DNA of 64,000 nt from JBGQOG01 sp052113705 (GCF_052113705.1 NZ_JBGQOG010000007.1:62001-126000), one strand, 5' to 3'; shown: positions 38,636-47,433, counted from the first letter of the stretch. Translations and numbers: made by a program. The notes: a model not told the origin generated them from the sequence alone.

Positions 38636-38720
38636 GATCTATCCTTGGGTGGGTGAAACCGCTGGCGTGCGGTGCCAGAGACGAGTCTGAAGCACCACGG
38701 CTGCGGTTGAAATCCGTTTC

Positions 38721-38737
38721 TTTAGTATAATTGTCAA
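38721..38737 (-). promoter_or_regulatory. Candidate iron-responsive operator upstream of the propeller gene
   Basis: Read on the minus strand the site is TTGACAATTATACTAAA. Its first eleven bases are identical to the perfect palindrome at 30249-30265; the second half has drifted (TAA instead of TCA). It lies upstream of the beta-propeller start. Confidence 0.5.
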
Positions 38738-38740
38738 CTA

Positions 38741-39158
38741 CTCTCCGGCACGGACTCTCAAATGTGATGCATGACGGGGTATGGGGGGGCGTGGTTGGGG
38801 ACCGGTTGGGCGCTGCTGCGGTGCGGGGGGCGCGCGCCAACGCCGCCGCGCGGTCCTGTGAGGCAAGGCACCTGCGGCAAAGCGCAGCCCGGGCCCGCGC
38901 TGCCGGTCGCAACGCCCCCCACTCCCGACGCCCGACGCCCGACGCCCGACGCCCGACGCCCGACGCCCGACGCCCTGCATCGGCCCGCCCCTTGCCCGGT
39001 TGCAAATATTAATTGCAGAATAAATGCAAAAATCGTCGGATTTCCCCCGGAAACCGCCGCAAGCACCATTGCATCCTGCGGGCAGGCGGGCAGGATGGCA
39101 GGCAGACATCCCCCGGCAGGCCGGTGCCCGGCACCCCGCCCTTTTCTGAGGTTTCCCG
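38741..39158. other. Region upstream of the aminotransferase with a repeat tract
   Basis: This stretch has no convincing gene. It holds the heptanucleotide repeat at 38924-38975 and, around 39005-39035, an AT-richer segment that probably carries the promoter of the aminotransferase. Frames over the repeat give only Arg/Ala/Gly repeats. Confidence 0.4.
38924..38975. repeat. Heptanucleotide tandem repeat, 7 perfect copies
   Basis: CCCGACG is repeated seven times without error (38924-38972) and followed by a partial CCC. A 7-bp unit shifts any reading frame with each gain or loss. It is intergenic between the propeller gene and the aminotransferase. Perfect identity of all copies suggests recent slippage. 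Confidence 0.95.
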
Positions 39159-40523
39159 ATGAGTGTACTGCCCAATTCCCTGCAAGGCCGCGACACCCGC
39201 TACCTGCTGCACCCCTATACCAATGCCCGCGCGCATGAGGCGAACGGCCCGATCATTCTGGCCCGCGCCGAAGGCGTGCATGTCTATGACGACGCAGGCC
39301 GCGAATATATCGAGGCAATGGCGGGGCTGTGGAGCGTGGGCTTGGGCTTTTCCGAACAGCGCCTGATCGATGCCGCGACGAAGCAGCTGCAGACCCTGCC
39401 CTTCGCCCATATCTTCTCGGGCAAGGCGCATGAGCCCTCGATCCTGCTGGCGGAAAAGCTGGTGCAGATGACGCCCGCCGGGCTCGACCATGTGTTCTTC
39501 ACCAACTCGGGGTCGGAAGCCAATGACACCGTGATGAAGATGGTCTGGTTCTACAACAATGCCATCGGCCGTCCGGAAAAGAAGAAATTCATCGCCCGCG
39601 CCAATGGCTATCACGGGATCACCGTCGCCTCGGGCAGCCTCACCGGCCTGCCGGTGAACCACAAGGGCTTTGACCTGCCGCTGCCGATGGTGCGCCACCT
39701 GACCACGCCGCATCACTACCGCTATGGGCAGGAGGGCGAGACCGAGGCGCAATTCACCGATCGTCTGGCGGCGGAATTCGAAGAGATGATCCTGGCCGAA
39801 GGGCCGGAAACCATCGCGGCCTTCATCGGCGAACCGCTGATCGGGGCCGGGGGTGTGCTGACCCCGCCCGCAGGCTATTGGGCCAAGATGCAGGCGATCT
39901 GCCGCAAATACGATATTCTGGTGGTCGCGGATGAGGTGATCTGTGGCTTTGGCCGCACCGGGAACATGTTCGGCTGCGAAACCTATGGCATCCAGCCCGA
40001 TGTGCTGGTGCTGTCGAAACAGCTGACCTCCTCGTATCAGCCGCTGGCGGCGATTGTCTTTTCGGATGCGCTCTATCAGGGCATCGCCGATGGCTCGGCA
40101 GCCTTGGGCAATTTCGGCCATGGGTTCACCGCCTCCGGGCATCCGGTCGCCTGTGCGGTCGGGCTGGAAAACATGAACATCATCGAAGAGCGCGGGCTGG
40201 TGGCCCATGCGGCAGCGATGGGCGAGATTTTGCGCGCGGGGTTGGCCGAGGTGGCCGATCACCGTCTGGTGGGCGAAGTGCGCGGCATCGGCCTGATCGC
40301 GGCGGTGGAATTTGTGGCGGACAAGGCGACGAAGACCAAATTCGATCCGGTCGGCAAATTCGGTCAGGCCTTCTTCCGCGCGGGCCACGAGCATGGGCTG
40401 ATCATCCGCGCCATCGGCGACAGCATCGCCTTCTGCCCGCCGCTGATCAGCTCGGAGGCCGAGATCCGCGAAATCCTGAAGCGGTTCCGCGCGACGCTGG
40501 ATCAGGTGTCCAAGGATTTCTGA
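39159..40523 (+). CDS. Class III (omega) aminotransferase, PLP-dependent
   Basis: The 454-residue enzyme is a fold-type I class III aminotransferase. Typical parts are MAGLWSVGLGFSE near the N-terminus, FFTNSGSEANDTVMKM near residues 115-130, DEVICGFGRTGNMFG, and the PLP-binding Lys in LVLSKQLTSSYQPLAA. Relatives move amino groups from omega-amino acids, beta-alanine, taurine or diamines to pyruvate. The precise donor cannot be told. It stands alone, with a strong terminator downstream. Confidence 0.9.
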   Translation: MSVLPNSLQGRDTRYLLHPYTNARAHEANGPIILARAEGVHVYDDAGREYIEAMAGLWSVGLGFSEQRLIDAATKQLQTLPFAHIFSGKAHEPSILLAEKLVQMTPAGLDHVFFTNSGSEANDTVMKMVWFYNNAIGRPEKKKFIARANGYHGITVASGSLTGLPVNHKGFDLPLPMVRHLTTPHHYRYGQEGETEAQFTDRLAAEFEEMILAEGPETIAAFIGEPLIGAGGVLTPPAGYWAKMQAICRKYDILVVADEVICGFGRTGNMFGCETYGIQPDVLVLSKQLTSSYQPLAAIVFSDALYQGIADGSAALGNFGHGFTASGHPVACAVGLENMNIIEERGLVAHAAAMGEILRAGLAEVADHRLVGEVRGIGLIAAVEFVADKATKTKFDPVGKFGQAFFRAGHEHGLIIRAIGDSIAFCPPLISSEAEIREILKRFRATLDQVSKDF

Positions 40524-40552
40524 ACCTTCGCAAAGTTCGGACTGAGAATAGG

Positions 40553-40582
40553 AAAAGGCGGCGCCGGAGGGTGCCGCCTTTT
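40553..40582. terminator. Bidirectional intrinsic terminator
   Basis: AAAAGGCGGC, loop of 10 bases, GCCGCCTTTT: a 10-bp perfect stem with A- and U-tracts. It lies between the aminotransferase and the convergent histidine kinase gene and can serve both. Confidence 0.88.
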
Positions 40583-40701
40583 CCACACGCGCCACGGGCG
40601 CACCCCCGTGCCCCGAGCGCGCGAGCCATATGGGTGTGGCCGACCCTGGCCACGTCAAGAAAGACCACGCCGCGCCGCACGCGGGGACACGCCCCCCCGC
40701 A

Positions 40702-42264
40702 TCAGCCCGCCTGCGGCAGCACAAACCGCAGCGTCATGCCGCGCGCAGAGCCGGGGCTGGGCGAGAGCATCTGCAGATCGCCCTCGCCCCGCTCGGCAAT
40801 CGTGCGCACGATGGCCAGCCCCAGCCCCACCCCCTCGCCCGCCGTCTCCGCCCGGGCAAAGCGCTGGGTCAGCCGCGCGAGATCCCCGGCGGCAATCGGC
40901 GCGCAATCATTGGCGACACTCAGCACCCCCCCGGGCGACAGCGCCACCACCACCGGCTGATCCGCCGTGCCATGGCGCAGCGCATTCTCGATCAGATTGC
41001 GCGCGAGGATGCCAAAGGCGTCGGGGTCGAGATCGGACAGAACCGGCGCCTCGGGCAGCGACATCTCGATCCGGCCCGGCGCGCCCGCATGGCGGAAATC
41101 CTCGGCCACGATCCGCAAGACCGGGCGCATGTCCTGCGCCACGCCCGTGCGCAGCCGCGAGCCCTCGGCCCGCGCCAGCTGCATCAGCTTGACCGAGAGG
41201 CCGTTCAGCCGCTTCAGCGTCGTCTCGATCTCGCGCGCGCGGGCGGCGGCCTGCGGATCGGCGGTCTCGGTCTGCAGCCGCTGCGCCTGCGCAATTGCCC
41301 CCGCAACGGGCGTGCGCAACTCATGCGCGGCATTGGCGGCAAAGCTGCGCTCGGCCTCGAACGCCTCTTGCAGCCGTTCCAGAAGCTGGTTGATCCCCTG
41401 CGCGATCGGGCTGATTTCGCTGGGCAATCCGGCATCCGGCAGCGCCCCGAGGTTGCGCGGCCCGCGCCGCGCCAGTTCCCGCCGCAACAGCACAAGCGGC
41501 CGCAGCCCCCGCCGCACCACAAATAGGATCGCCGACAGGCTGACCGGGATCACCAGCAAGAGTGGCAGGGAAAGGCCGATCAGCATTTCGCGCGCCACCG
41601 CGCGGCGGTGCGACAGCGGCTCGGCAACGGTGATGCTCATCTCGCCATCCTCCACGCTGGCATAGTAGAGGCGGTGGCTGTCGCTGGTGGCATAGCCGGG
41701 CGTGCTCAGACGCGGAAACACCGCCGGATCGGCCCCGGGCGAAAGCAAGAGCGCCTTGCCCTCCTCATCCCGCACGACATAGCTGAAATATTCGTCGCTC
41801 GTTTGCAGCCGCGCATTCAGCCCGTCGAGACTGCGCCCAGACGCATCCCGCTCTCCGGCGGCCAAATCCCCGGTGGCCATATCTCCGGCAGAGGGCACAC
41901 GGATTTGCGCCTCATCATGCTCCTCCTCCCCGCTGTCGTGCGGGCGGCTGCCCCCGTCCTTTGCCCCCGGTATGCGCCCCTCACGCGCGCCGCGCGGGCG
42001 GCCATGCTCGGACTCGCTCTCGTGCCCGTCATCATCGCTCAGGAAATAGCCGCGCCCGTGGTAGGTATACTCGCGCAGCACCAGCGGCAGGATCCGCATC
42101 GCCGTGTTGCGCAGATCACGGTCAAAGACCTGGTTCATCTGGTTGTCCAGCAGGCGCCCGGTCAGACTGGCCGCCGCCAGCCACAACACCGTCACCACCA
42201 GCCCCACCGCCAGCACGATGCGCAGCTGCAACGAGTCGCGCCGCAAGGACCGCAGCCCCTTCAT
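40702..42264 (-). CDS. Sensor histidine kinase with an acidic, His-containing periplasmic loop
   Basis: The 520-residue kinase has helices at about 14-36 and 225-250. The periplasmic domain between them contains an acidic/His segment (LSDDDGHESESEHGRPRG, later DSGEEEHDEA). It continues with a HAMP-like region, His314 in NAAHELRTPVAG and an ATP-binding domain (ARNLIENALRHG, GEGVGLGLAIVRTI). The acidic loop suggests sensing of a metal or other cation. Its start overlaps the stop of the response regulator gene upstream by 4 bases. Confidence 0.92.
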   Translation of the reverse strand: MKGLRSLRRDSLQLRIVLAVGLVVTVLWLAAASLTGRLLDNQMNQVFDRDLRNTAMRILPLVLREYTYHGRGYFLSDDDGHESESEHGRPRGAREGRIPGAKDGGSRPHDSGEEEHDEAQIRVPSAGDMATGDLAAGERDASGRSLDGLNARLQTSDEYFSYVVRDEEGKALLLSPGADPAVFPRLSTPGYATSDSHRLYYASVEDGEMSITVAEPLSHRRAVAREMLIGLSLPLLLVIPVSLSAILFVVRRGLRPLVLLRRELARRGPRNLGALPDAGLPSEISPIAQGINQLLERLQEAFEAERSFAANAAHELRTPVAGAIAQAQRLQTETADPQAAARAREIETTLKRLNGLSVKLMQLARAEGSRLRTGVAQDMRPVLRIVAEDFRHAGAPGRIEMSLPEAPVLSDLDPDAFGILARNLIENALRHGTADQPVVVALSPGGVLSVANDCAPIAAGDLARLTQRFARAETAGEGVGLGLAIVRTIAERGEGDLQMLSPSPGSARGMTLRFVLPQAG

Positions 42265-42920
42265 GGCTTGCCCAGCCGATAGCCAAGGCCGCGCTCGGTC
42301 TCGATCACCCAGCGGCCGAGTTTCTTGCGCAGGCGGCTCACATGCACCTCAATCGCATTGCTGTCGATGGAATCGTCAAAGGAATAGAGGCCCTCTTCCA
42401 GCTGCGCCTTGGACAACAACTGTCCGGGGCGCTGGAGAAAGGCCTCGAACAGCACCCATTCCCGCGCGGTGAGCGGCATGTTGCGCCCCTCGACCAGCAC
42501 CGAGCGGGCGGCGAGATCAATCTCGAGCGGGCCGAGCACGATGATCGGATTTGGGTTACCCGCATAGCGCCGCGCGACCGAACCGATGCGCGCCGACAGT
42601 TCCGAAAGATCAAAGGGCTTCACCATATAATCGTCGGCCCCCGCGTTCAGCCCGTCGATCCGGTCCGAGATCTGGTCGAGCGCGGTCAGGATGATCACCG
42701 GCGTGACCGAGCCCTGCGCCCGCAGCGCTTTCAGAAAGGGAATGCCGCGCCCGTCGGGCAACATCAGATCGAGCAGCACCAGCTCGAACAGCCCCGCCCC
42801 CAGTGCGGCCCGTGCCTCGTCCAGCCGGGTGACCCAATCCACCGAATGGCCATCGGCGCGGATCTGGTCGCGCACGGCCGCGCCCAGCACGGTGTCATCC
42901 TCGATCAGCAGCACACGCAT
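42261..42920 (-). CDS. OmpR/PhoB-type response regulator
   Basis: The 219-residue regulator has a receiver (IEDD at 6-9, phospho-acceptor Asp51 in LVLLDLMLPDG, Lys in DDYMVKPFD) and a winged-helix DNA-binding domain (LTAREWVLFEAFLQRPGQLL, NAIEVHVSRLRKKLG, ERGLGYRL). The start at 42920 gives the standard receiver N-terminus, with AAGGA 10 bases upstream; the frame extends to 43130 without meaning. It pairs with the downstream kinase and is divergent from the DUF2271/PepSY/ApbE genes, its likely targets. Confidence 0.94.
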   Translation of the reverse strand: MRVLLIEDDTVLGAAVRDQIRADGHSVDWVTRLDEARAALGAGLFELVLLDLMLPDGRGIPFLKALRAQGSVTPVIILTALDQISDRIDGLNAGADDYMVKPFDLSELSARIGSVARRYAGNPNPIIVLGPLEIDLAARSVLVEGRNMPLTAREWVLFEAFLQRPGQLLSKAQLEEGLYSFDDSIDSNAIEVHVSRLRKKLGRWVIETERGLGYRLGKP

Positions 42921-43119
42921 CGGCGGGTTTCCTTCACAGTCTCGTTCCCTTCGTACTGCCTGTCCAGCCTTACAGGAAGCTGAAGGCGGCCCGCCGGGGG
43001 GAAAATAACCCCGGCGGGCGGCATTTCGTCCGGAAACAGGGAATTTCACCGCCTTTCCGGGGCCTTCGCAGGCGCTCCCTCGCCGCCACTTCCCCTCGCC
43101 GCGCCCCGGCGGGAGCAAA

Positions 43120-43135
43120 GCTGACGGCAAGCTGA
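43120..43135. promoter_or_regulatory. Candidate direct-repeat operator for the OmpR-type regulator
   Basis: GCTGA occurs at 43120-43124 and 43131-43135, exactly 11 bases apart, the spacing commonly bound by OmpR/PhoB-type dimers. Another AAGCTGAAG is at 42977-42985. The site lies between the regulator gene and the divergent Asp/His-rich protein gene. Confidence 0.4.
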
Positions 43136-43215
43136 AGCAGATTTCCGGCTTTCGTCAGGAAACACTCAGTCTGGCGCGTCACAAAGCCCCCATCACGCAG
43201 ATGACGGAGGTTTCC

Positions 43216-43620
43216 ATGCGTTCCCTTATTCTCCTTGGTGCTGCGGCCCTGACCCTTGGCACTGCCCTCAGCACGGTCCAAGCGGCGCCCCTCGCCACCC
43301 CGCTCACCACCCCGGCCCCCCGGCAGGCAGAGGCCGCAGACAGCGGCGCCCGGCGCTATGCCGAAGCGGAAGATGACGGGGACGGGGTGCTGGCCCCGCT
43401 CTGGCAGATCCTGCACCGCGAGGGCCGCCATGCGGGGGATGACGATCACGACGGCGGGCACGATGGCGGGCACCGGCGCGGCCATCATGACGATGATGAC
43501 GACGAAGATGAGGGCGGCGAACATGGGGGCCGCGCGCAGCCGATGATGAACCCCAACGCGCCGCTGCCGCAAAAAGGCATCTTCGCCAATGGCATCCGCC
43601 CGAAAGCGCAAATGAACTGA
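43216..43620 (+). CDS. Secreted Asp/His/Gly-rich protein
   Basis: The 134-residue protein has a Sec signal peptide (LILLGAAALTLGTALSTVQAA) and a low-complexity central part from about residue 70 with alternating His, Asp and Gly (GDDDHDGGHDGGHRRGHHDD begins it). Such a segment can bind divalent or ferric metal ions. The ATG at 43216 has GGAGG (43205-43209) upstream. It is the first gene of a unit encoding extracytoplasmic flavin/redox proteins and faces a two-component system whose kinase has a similar acidic/His loop. Confidence 0.75.
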   Translation: MRSLILLGAAALTLGTALSTVQAAPLATPLTTPAPRQAEAADSGARRYAEAEDDGDGVLAPLWQILHREGRHAGDDDHDGGHDGGHRRGHHDDDDDEDEGGEHGGRAQPMMNPNAPLPQKGIFANGIRPKAQMN

Positions 43621-43629
43621 CCGCAGGGC

Positions 43630-43647
43630 CGGACCCCCGGGGGTCCG
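43630..43647. other. Perfect 18-bp palindrome between two genes
   Basis: CGGACCCCCGGGGGTCCG can form a tight hairpin in the mRNA between the Asp/His-rich and DUF2271 genes. It may lower read-through or set different expression levels for the two genes. Confidence 0.6.
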
Positions 43648-43684
43648 CCATCCCCTCCCCTCATTTTCCGTTCCGGAGCTTCCC

Positions 43685-44155
43685 ATGAAATCGCTTTATG
43701 CCATTCTGGCCCTGACCACTGCCCTGACCCTGCCCTCGCTCGGCGCCGCGCGCGAGGTGACCCTGACCACGCAATTGCGCGATTACGGCGGCGAGAATGC
43801 CTATCTGGCCTATTATCTCACCGATCCGCAGGGCGCCTATGTCGGCTCGCTCTGGATGGCGGGGGGCAAGGCACGCTGGTATCAGCATCTCACCGACTGG
43901 TACCGCGCCACCGGCGGAGATACCGCCGAAATCTCGGGCATCACCGGGGCCAGTGTCGGCTCGGGCCGCAGCCTGACCCTGACGCTGGATCTGGCCGACA
44001 GCCTGTTTGACGCGGGCTATCAGATCCACATCGACGCAGGTGTCGAGCATTTCCCCGAAAGCCCCTCGGAAGTCGTCGTGCCGCTGACCACGGCCGGATC
44101 GGGGCAGGTCGTGCCGGGCCGCGCCTATATCCAGACCTTCGCCTACAAACTCTGA
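43685..44155 (+). CDS. DUF2271 periplasmic protein, candidate flavinylation target
   Basis: The 156-residue protein has a signal peptide (YAILALTTALTLPSLGAARE) and a DUF2271 domain with YLAYYLTDPQGAYVGSLWMA and KARWYQHLTDWYRATGG. DUF2271 genes often lie with PepSY reductases and ApbE. The segment ISGITGASVGSG contains TGAS at 87-90, resembling the Thr/Ser-Gly-Ala-Thr/Ser core to which ApbE attaches FMN, though the usual Asp three positions before it is Ser here. Flavinylation is therefore a guess. It is followed 13 bases later by the PepSY reductase gene. Confidence 0.82.
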   Translation: MKSLYAILALTTALTLPSLGAAREVTLTTQLRDYGGENAYLAYYLTDPQGAYVGSLWMAGGKARWYQHLTDWYRATGGDTAEISGITGASVGSGRSLTLTLDLADSLFDAGYQIHIDAGVEHFPESPSEVVVPLTTAGSGQVVPGRAYIQTFAYKL

Positions 44156-44168
44156 CCGGGGGCCCCTG

Positions 44169-46376
44169 ATGATCCGCCTCTTGCACCGTTGGGCCGCCCT
44201 GCCCTTTGCCCTCATCCTGATCGTGGTCTCGCTGAGCGGGGCGGCGCTGTCTGTGTTTCCTTTGCTGAACACCGGCGGCAGCTCTGACCTCAGCATCGGC
44301 GCGCTGGCGCAACGCGTGGCCGAGGAGGTGCCGGGGGCCGAGCAGATCAGCCGCAGCCCCTCGGGGCAGATCACCGCCGTGGCCTTTGGTGACACGGGGC
44401 TGGTGCAGATGCAGATCGATCCGGCGACGGGTCAGGCGCTGGCCGCGGTCAGCGCCTCTCCCACCGAAAGCTGGCTCGAAGATCTGCACCGCGCGCTGTT
44501 CGCGGGCGACACCGGGCGGATCATCATTGCTCTCTCGGCGCTGGCGCTCTTCGGCCTCACCCTCTCGGGCTATGCGCTGGCGGTGCGGCGGATGGGCGGC
44601 TGGCGGCAGCTTTTTGCGCCGGTCAGGGGCAGCACGGCCAGCCGCTGGCACCTCTGGCCCGCGCGCCTCGCCGGGCCGTTTCTGATGCTGTCGACGCTGA
44701 CCGCGCTCTGGATGTCGGCGGCCACTTTCGGCTTTGTGCCCGAGGGCAGCCCGATGCCCGCCTTTCCCGCCACGCTGAGCACCGCCCCCACCCTGCGCTA
44801 TGACCAGATGCAGGCCCTGGACGGGCCGGTGACCGGGCTGCAAAGCCTGCAACTGCCGCGCGCCAATGATCCGCGCGCGGTGCTGACCCTCGCGACGGAC
44901 AGCGGCAGCGGCTATGTCGATCCGGGTACCGGCGCGCTGACCGGCTGGGCCGCCCGCAGCCTGCCCGACCGCATCATGGATTGGGTGCATCTCTTGCATA
45001 CCGGGCAAGGGGCGGCGCTGTTTGGGCTCCTCCTCGGGCTCTCGGTGCTGTCGGTGCCGCTGATGGCGGGCACCGGTACGGTGATGTGGTGGAACGGGCG
45101 GCGCGCCAAAACGGCGGGCGGGTATCGCAACAAGACCCGCGCCGAAGCGGCAGACACCATCCTGCTTGTGGGTTCCGAGGGCGGCACCACCTGGGGTTTT
45201 GCCCGCGCCACCGCAAAGGCGCTGGAGGCTGCGGGGCAGAAGGTGCATCTGGCCGCCCTCTCCGCCTTTGCGCCCGAAAGCTACACCAGCGCCGAACAAA
45301 TCCTGCTCTTTGCCGCCACCTATGGCGATGGCGACGCCCCGGCCTCGGCGGGCGAGGCTTTGGCCCGGATCAGTGCCACCCCGGCGCCCATGGCCCGGTT
45401 TGCGGTGCTGGGTTTTGGCGACCGTGGCTTTCCCGCCTATTGCGCCTATGCCGAAGCCCTGCGCGGCGCGGCCCTGTCCTCGGGCTGGCGCGAGCTGCTG
45501 CCGATGGCGCGGATCGACCGCCAGTCCGACCCCGATTTCCAGCGCTGGGGGCAGGCTTTGGCAGCGGCTTTGGGCAAGCAACTCAGCTTCTCCGCCGTGC
45601 AACAGGACCTTGCGCCCACCAGCCTCACCCTCGTTTCGCGCCGCGATTATGGCGAAGAGGTGCAGGCACCGCTGTCGATCCTGCGTTTTGATCTGCCGCG
45701 CCGCCCGCGTCTGCGGCGGTTCTTCGACCGCCTCGCGGGCCGCGACTTTGGCGGCTTTCAGCCCGGCGATCTGCTGGGCGTGCTGCCTGAGGGCGACAAC
45801 CGCCCGCGCTACTATTCGCTGGCCTCCGGCCATGCCGATGGCTTTGTCGAGATCTGCGTGCGCAAGCAACCGGCGGGCCTGTGCTCCGGGCAGCTCACCG
45901 GGTTGGAGCCGGGCCAGAGCATCCGCGCCTTCCTGCGCCCGAACCCGGCCTTCCATCCGCAGGCGGGCGAAACGCCGCTGATCCTGATCGGCGCCGGGGC
46001 GGGCATTGGCGCGCTGGCGGGCTTTGCGCGCGGCAACCGCCAGAAGCGGCCGATCCATCTCTATGCGGGCAGCCGCGCCGCTGAGAGCGATGCGATCTAT
46101 GCGCCGGAATTTGCCCTTTGGCAGCGCGAGGGCCGCCTGACCCGGCTGAGCCGCGCCTTTTCGCGGGGGCCCCAGCGCGCCTATGTGCAGGACCTCCTGC
46201 GCGCCGATGCTGCCCGTCTGGCCGCACTCATCACCGAAGGGGCGCGCGTCATGGTCTGCGGCGGGCGCGAGATGGCGCAGGGCGTGACCCTCGCCTTGGC
46301 CGAAGTGCTGGCGCCAACGGGCCTCACCCCCGCCACCTTGAAAGCCGAGGGACGCTATGTCGAAGACATTTTCTGA
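44169..46376 (+). CDS. PepSY-membrane / flavodoxin / FAD-NADPH reductase fusion
   Basis: The 735-residue protein starts with a PepSY-associated membrane module with helices at about 10-35, 117-140, 165-190 and 281-305. It continues with a flavodoxin domain from about residue 330 (ILLVGSEGGTTWGFARATAK; ATYGDGDAP) and a CysJ-like ferredoxin-NADP reductase domain with RYYSLASGH (FAD) and GAGAGIGALAGF (NADPH). Electrons can thus pass from cytoplasmic NADPH through FAD and FMN to the membrane part and perhaps to periplasmic acceptors. It lies in an operon with DUF2271 and ApbE. The final acceptor, possibly ferric iron, is unknown. Confidence 0.88.
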   Translation: MIRLLHRWAALPFALILIVVSLSGAALSVFPLLNTGGSSDLSIGALAQRVAEEVPGAEQISRSPSGQITAVAFGDTGLVQMQIDPATGQALAAVSASPTESWLEDLHRALFAGDTGRIIIALSALALFGLTLSGYALAVRRMGGWRQLFAPVRGSTASRWHLWPARLAGPFLMLSTLTALWMSAATFGFVPEGSPMPAFPATLSTAPTLRYDQMQALDGPVTGLQSLQLPRANDPRAVLTLATDSGSGYVDPGTGALTGWAARSLPDRIMDWVHLLHTGQGAALFGLLLGLSVLSVPLMAGTGTVMWWNGRRAKTAGGYRNKTRAEAADTILLVGSEGGTTWGFARATAKALEAAGQKVHLAALSAFAPESYTSAEQILLFAATYGDGDAPASAGEALARISATPAPMARFAVLGFGDRGFPAYCAYAEALRGAALSSGWRELLPMARIDRQSDPDFQRWGQALAAALGKQLSFSAVQQDLAPTSLTLVSRRDYGEEVQAPLSILRFDLPRRPRLRRFFDRLAGRDFGGFQPGDLLGVLPEGDNRPRYYSLASGHADGFVEICVRKQPAGLCSGQLTGLEPGQSIRAFLRPNPAFHPQAGETPLILIGAGAGIGALAGFARGNRQKRPIHLYAGSRAAESDAIYAPEFALWQREGRLTRLSRAFSRGPQRAYVQDLLRADAARLAALITEGARVMVCGGREMAQGVTLALAEVLAPTGLTPATLKAEGRYVEDIF

Positions 46377-46386
46377 AGGCGCCGCA

Positions 46387-47433
46387 ATGGCATCACCCCA
46401 AAGCCCCGGGCGCGCGGTGATCGGCGGCAGCGGCGCAATCCCGCACCGCGCCGCGCCCAAAACCTATGGCCGCCTGACCCGCCACGCGCTGAACGGCGCA
46501 ACGATGGGCACCCGCTGGGCCGCGCTGTTTCACGCCGAACCGGGGGTTGATCCGGCCCCCCTGCAACGTGCCCTGCAGGCGGCGGTGGACGAGGTCGATG
46601 CGCAGATGTCGCTCTGGCGGCCCGAGAGTGACCTCATGCGGCTGAACCGGACGGCGCCGGGCGTCTGGGTTGAGCTGCCTGCCCGGCTGATGACCGTGCT
46701 GGGCGCCGCGCTCTCGGTCGGGCGCAGTTCGGGCGGCGCGTTCGAGATTGGGATGGGCGATGCGGTATCCGCCTGGGGCTTTGGCCCGGCGGAAGCGGAC
46801 CCCGACGCGATCCGCGCCGCTTTGGCCGCCCCGCGCCGCCCGGCGCATGAGCAGCTTGAGCTGGATCTGAACCTAGGCCGCGCCCGCAAACACGCGCCGC
46901 TTTGGCTGGATCTGAACGGCATCGCCAAAGGCTATGGCGTCGACCGGCTGGCGGAAGTGGTGCAGGCGGCGGGGCTGACGGATGCCCTCGTCTCGATTGA
47001 CGGTGAGCTGCGCGCCCTGGGCAGCCAGCCCGACGGCACGCCCTGGCATGTGGCGGTCGAGCAGCCCGAGACCGGCCACCGCGCGGTGCATTCGATGCTG
47101 GGGTTACGGGATGCCGCCGTGGCCACCTCGGGCGATTACCGCAAATGGGTGGCGGTGAACGGCCGCCGCCTGTCGCATACGATGGACCCCGCGCGGGGCG
47201 CGCCGCTTCTGACCCCGCCCGCCTCGGTCACCGTGGTGACCCAAAGCTGCATGCTGGCGGATGCCTGGGCGACGGCGCTGATGGTGCTGGGGTCGGAGGC
47301 CGGGGGCAGGATGGCCGACAGCCTTGGCCTCTCTGCCCTGTTCCTCACGCCCGGACCCGGACCAAGACCCGGGGGTTGGGTAAGCCAGACCCATGGGCCG
47401 GTGTTTGCGTCCGCGCCCGAAATCAGCCGGTGA
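46387..47433 (+). CDS. apbE: FAD:protein FMN transferase (ApbE-like)
   Basis: The protein matches ApbE, which moves FMN from FAD onto a Thr or Ser of target proteins. Motifs are DEVDAQMSLWRPESDLMRLN, LDLNGIAKGYGVDR, SHTMDPARGAPL and MLADAWATALMVLG. From the ATG at 46387 it has 348 residues; an ATG at 46357 adds ten and overlaps the reductase gene. I see no signal peptide or lipobox with either start, while many ApbE proteins act in the periplasm. Its 3' end overlaps the convergent yeiH gene by 11 bases. Confidence 0.9.
   Translation: MASPQSPGRAVIGGSGAIPHRAAPKTYGRLTRHALNGATMGTRWAALFHAEPGVDPAPLQRALQAAVDEVDAQMSLWRPESDLMRLNRTAPGVWVELPARLMTVLGAALSVGRSSGGAFEIGMGDAVSAWGFGPAEADPDAIRAALAAPRRPAHEQLELDLNLGRARKHAPLWLDLNGIAKGYGVDRLAEVVQAAGLTDALVSIDGELRALGSQPDGTPWHVAVEQPETGHRAVHSMLGLRDAAVATSGDYRKWVAVNGRRLSHTMDPARGAPLLTPPASVTVVTQSCMLADAWATALMVLGSEAGGRMADSLGLSALFLTPGPGPRPGGWVSQTHGPVFASAPEISR

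Noticed and set aside
38924..38975. CRISPR-like array
   Set aside because: The units are 7 bases long, contiguous and without spacers, so this is a simple tandem repeat.
43941..46460. 839-codon minus-strand frame over the PepSY reductase
   Set aside because: Antisense shadow of a clear coding gene with low-complexity Arg/Gly/Ala composition.
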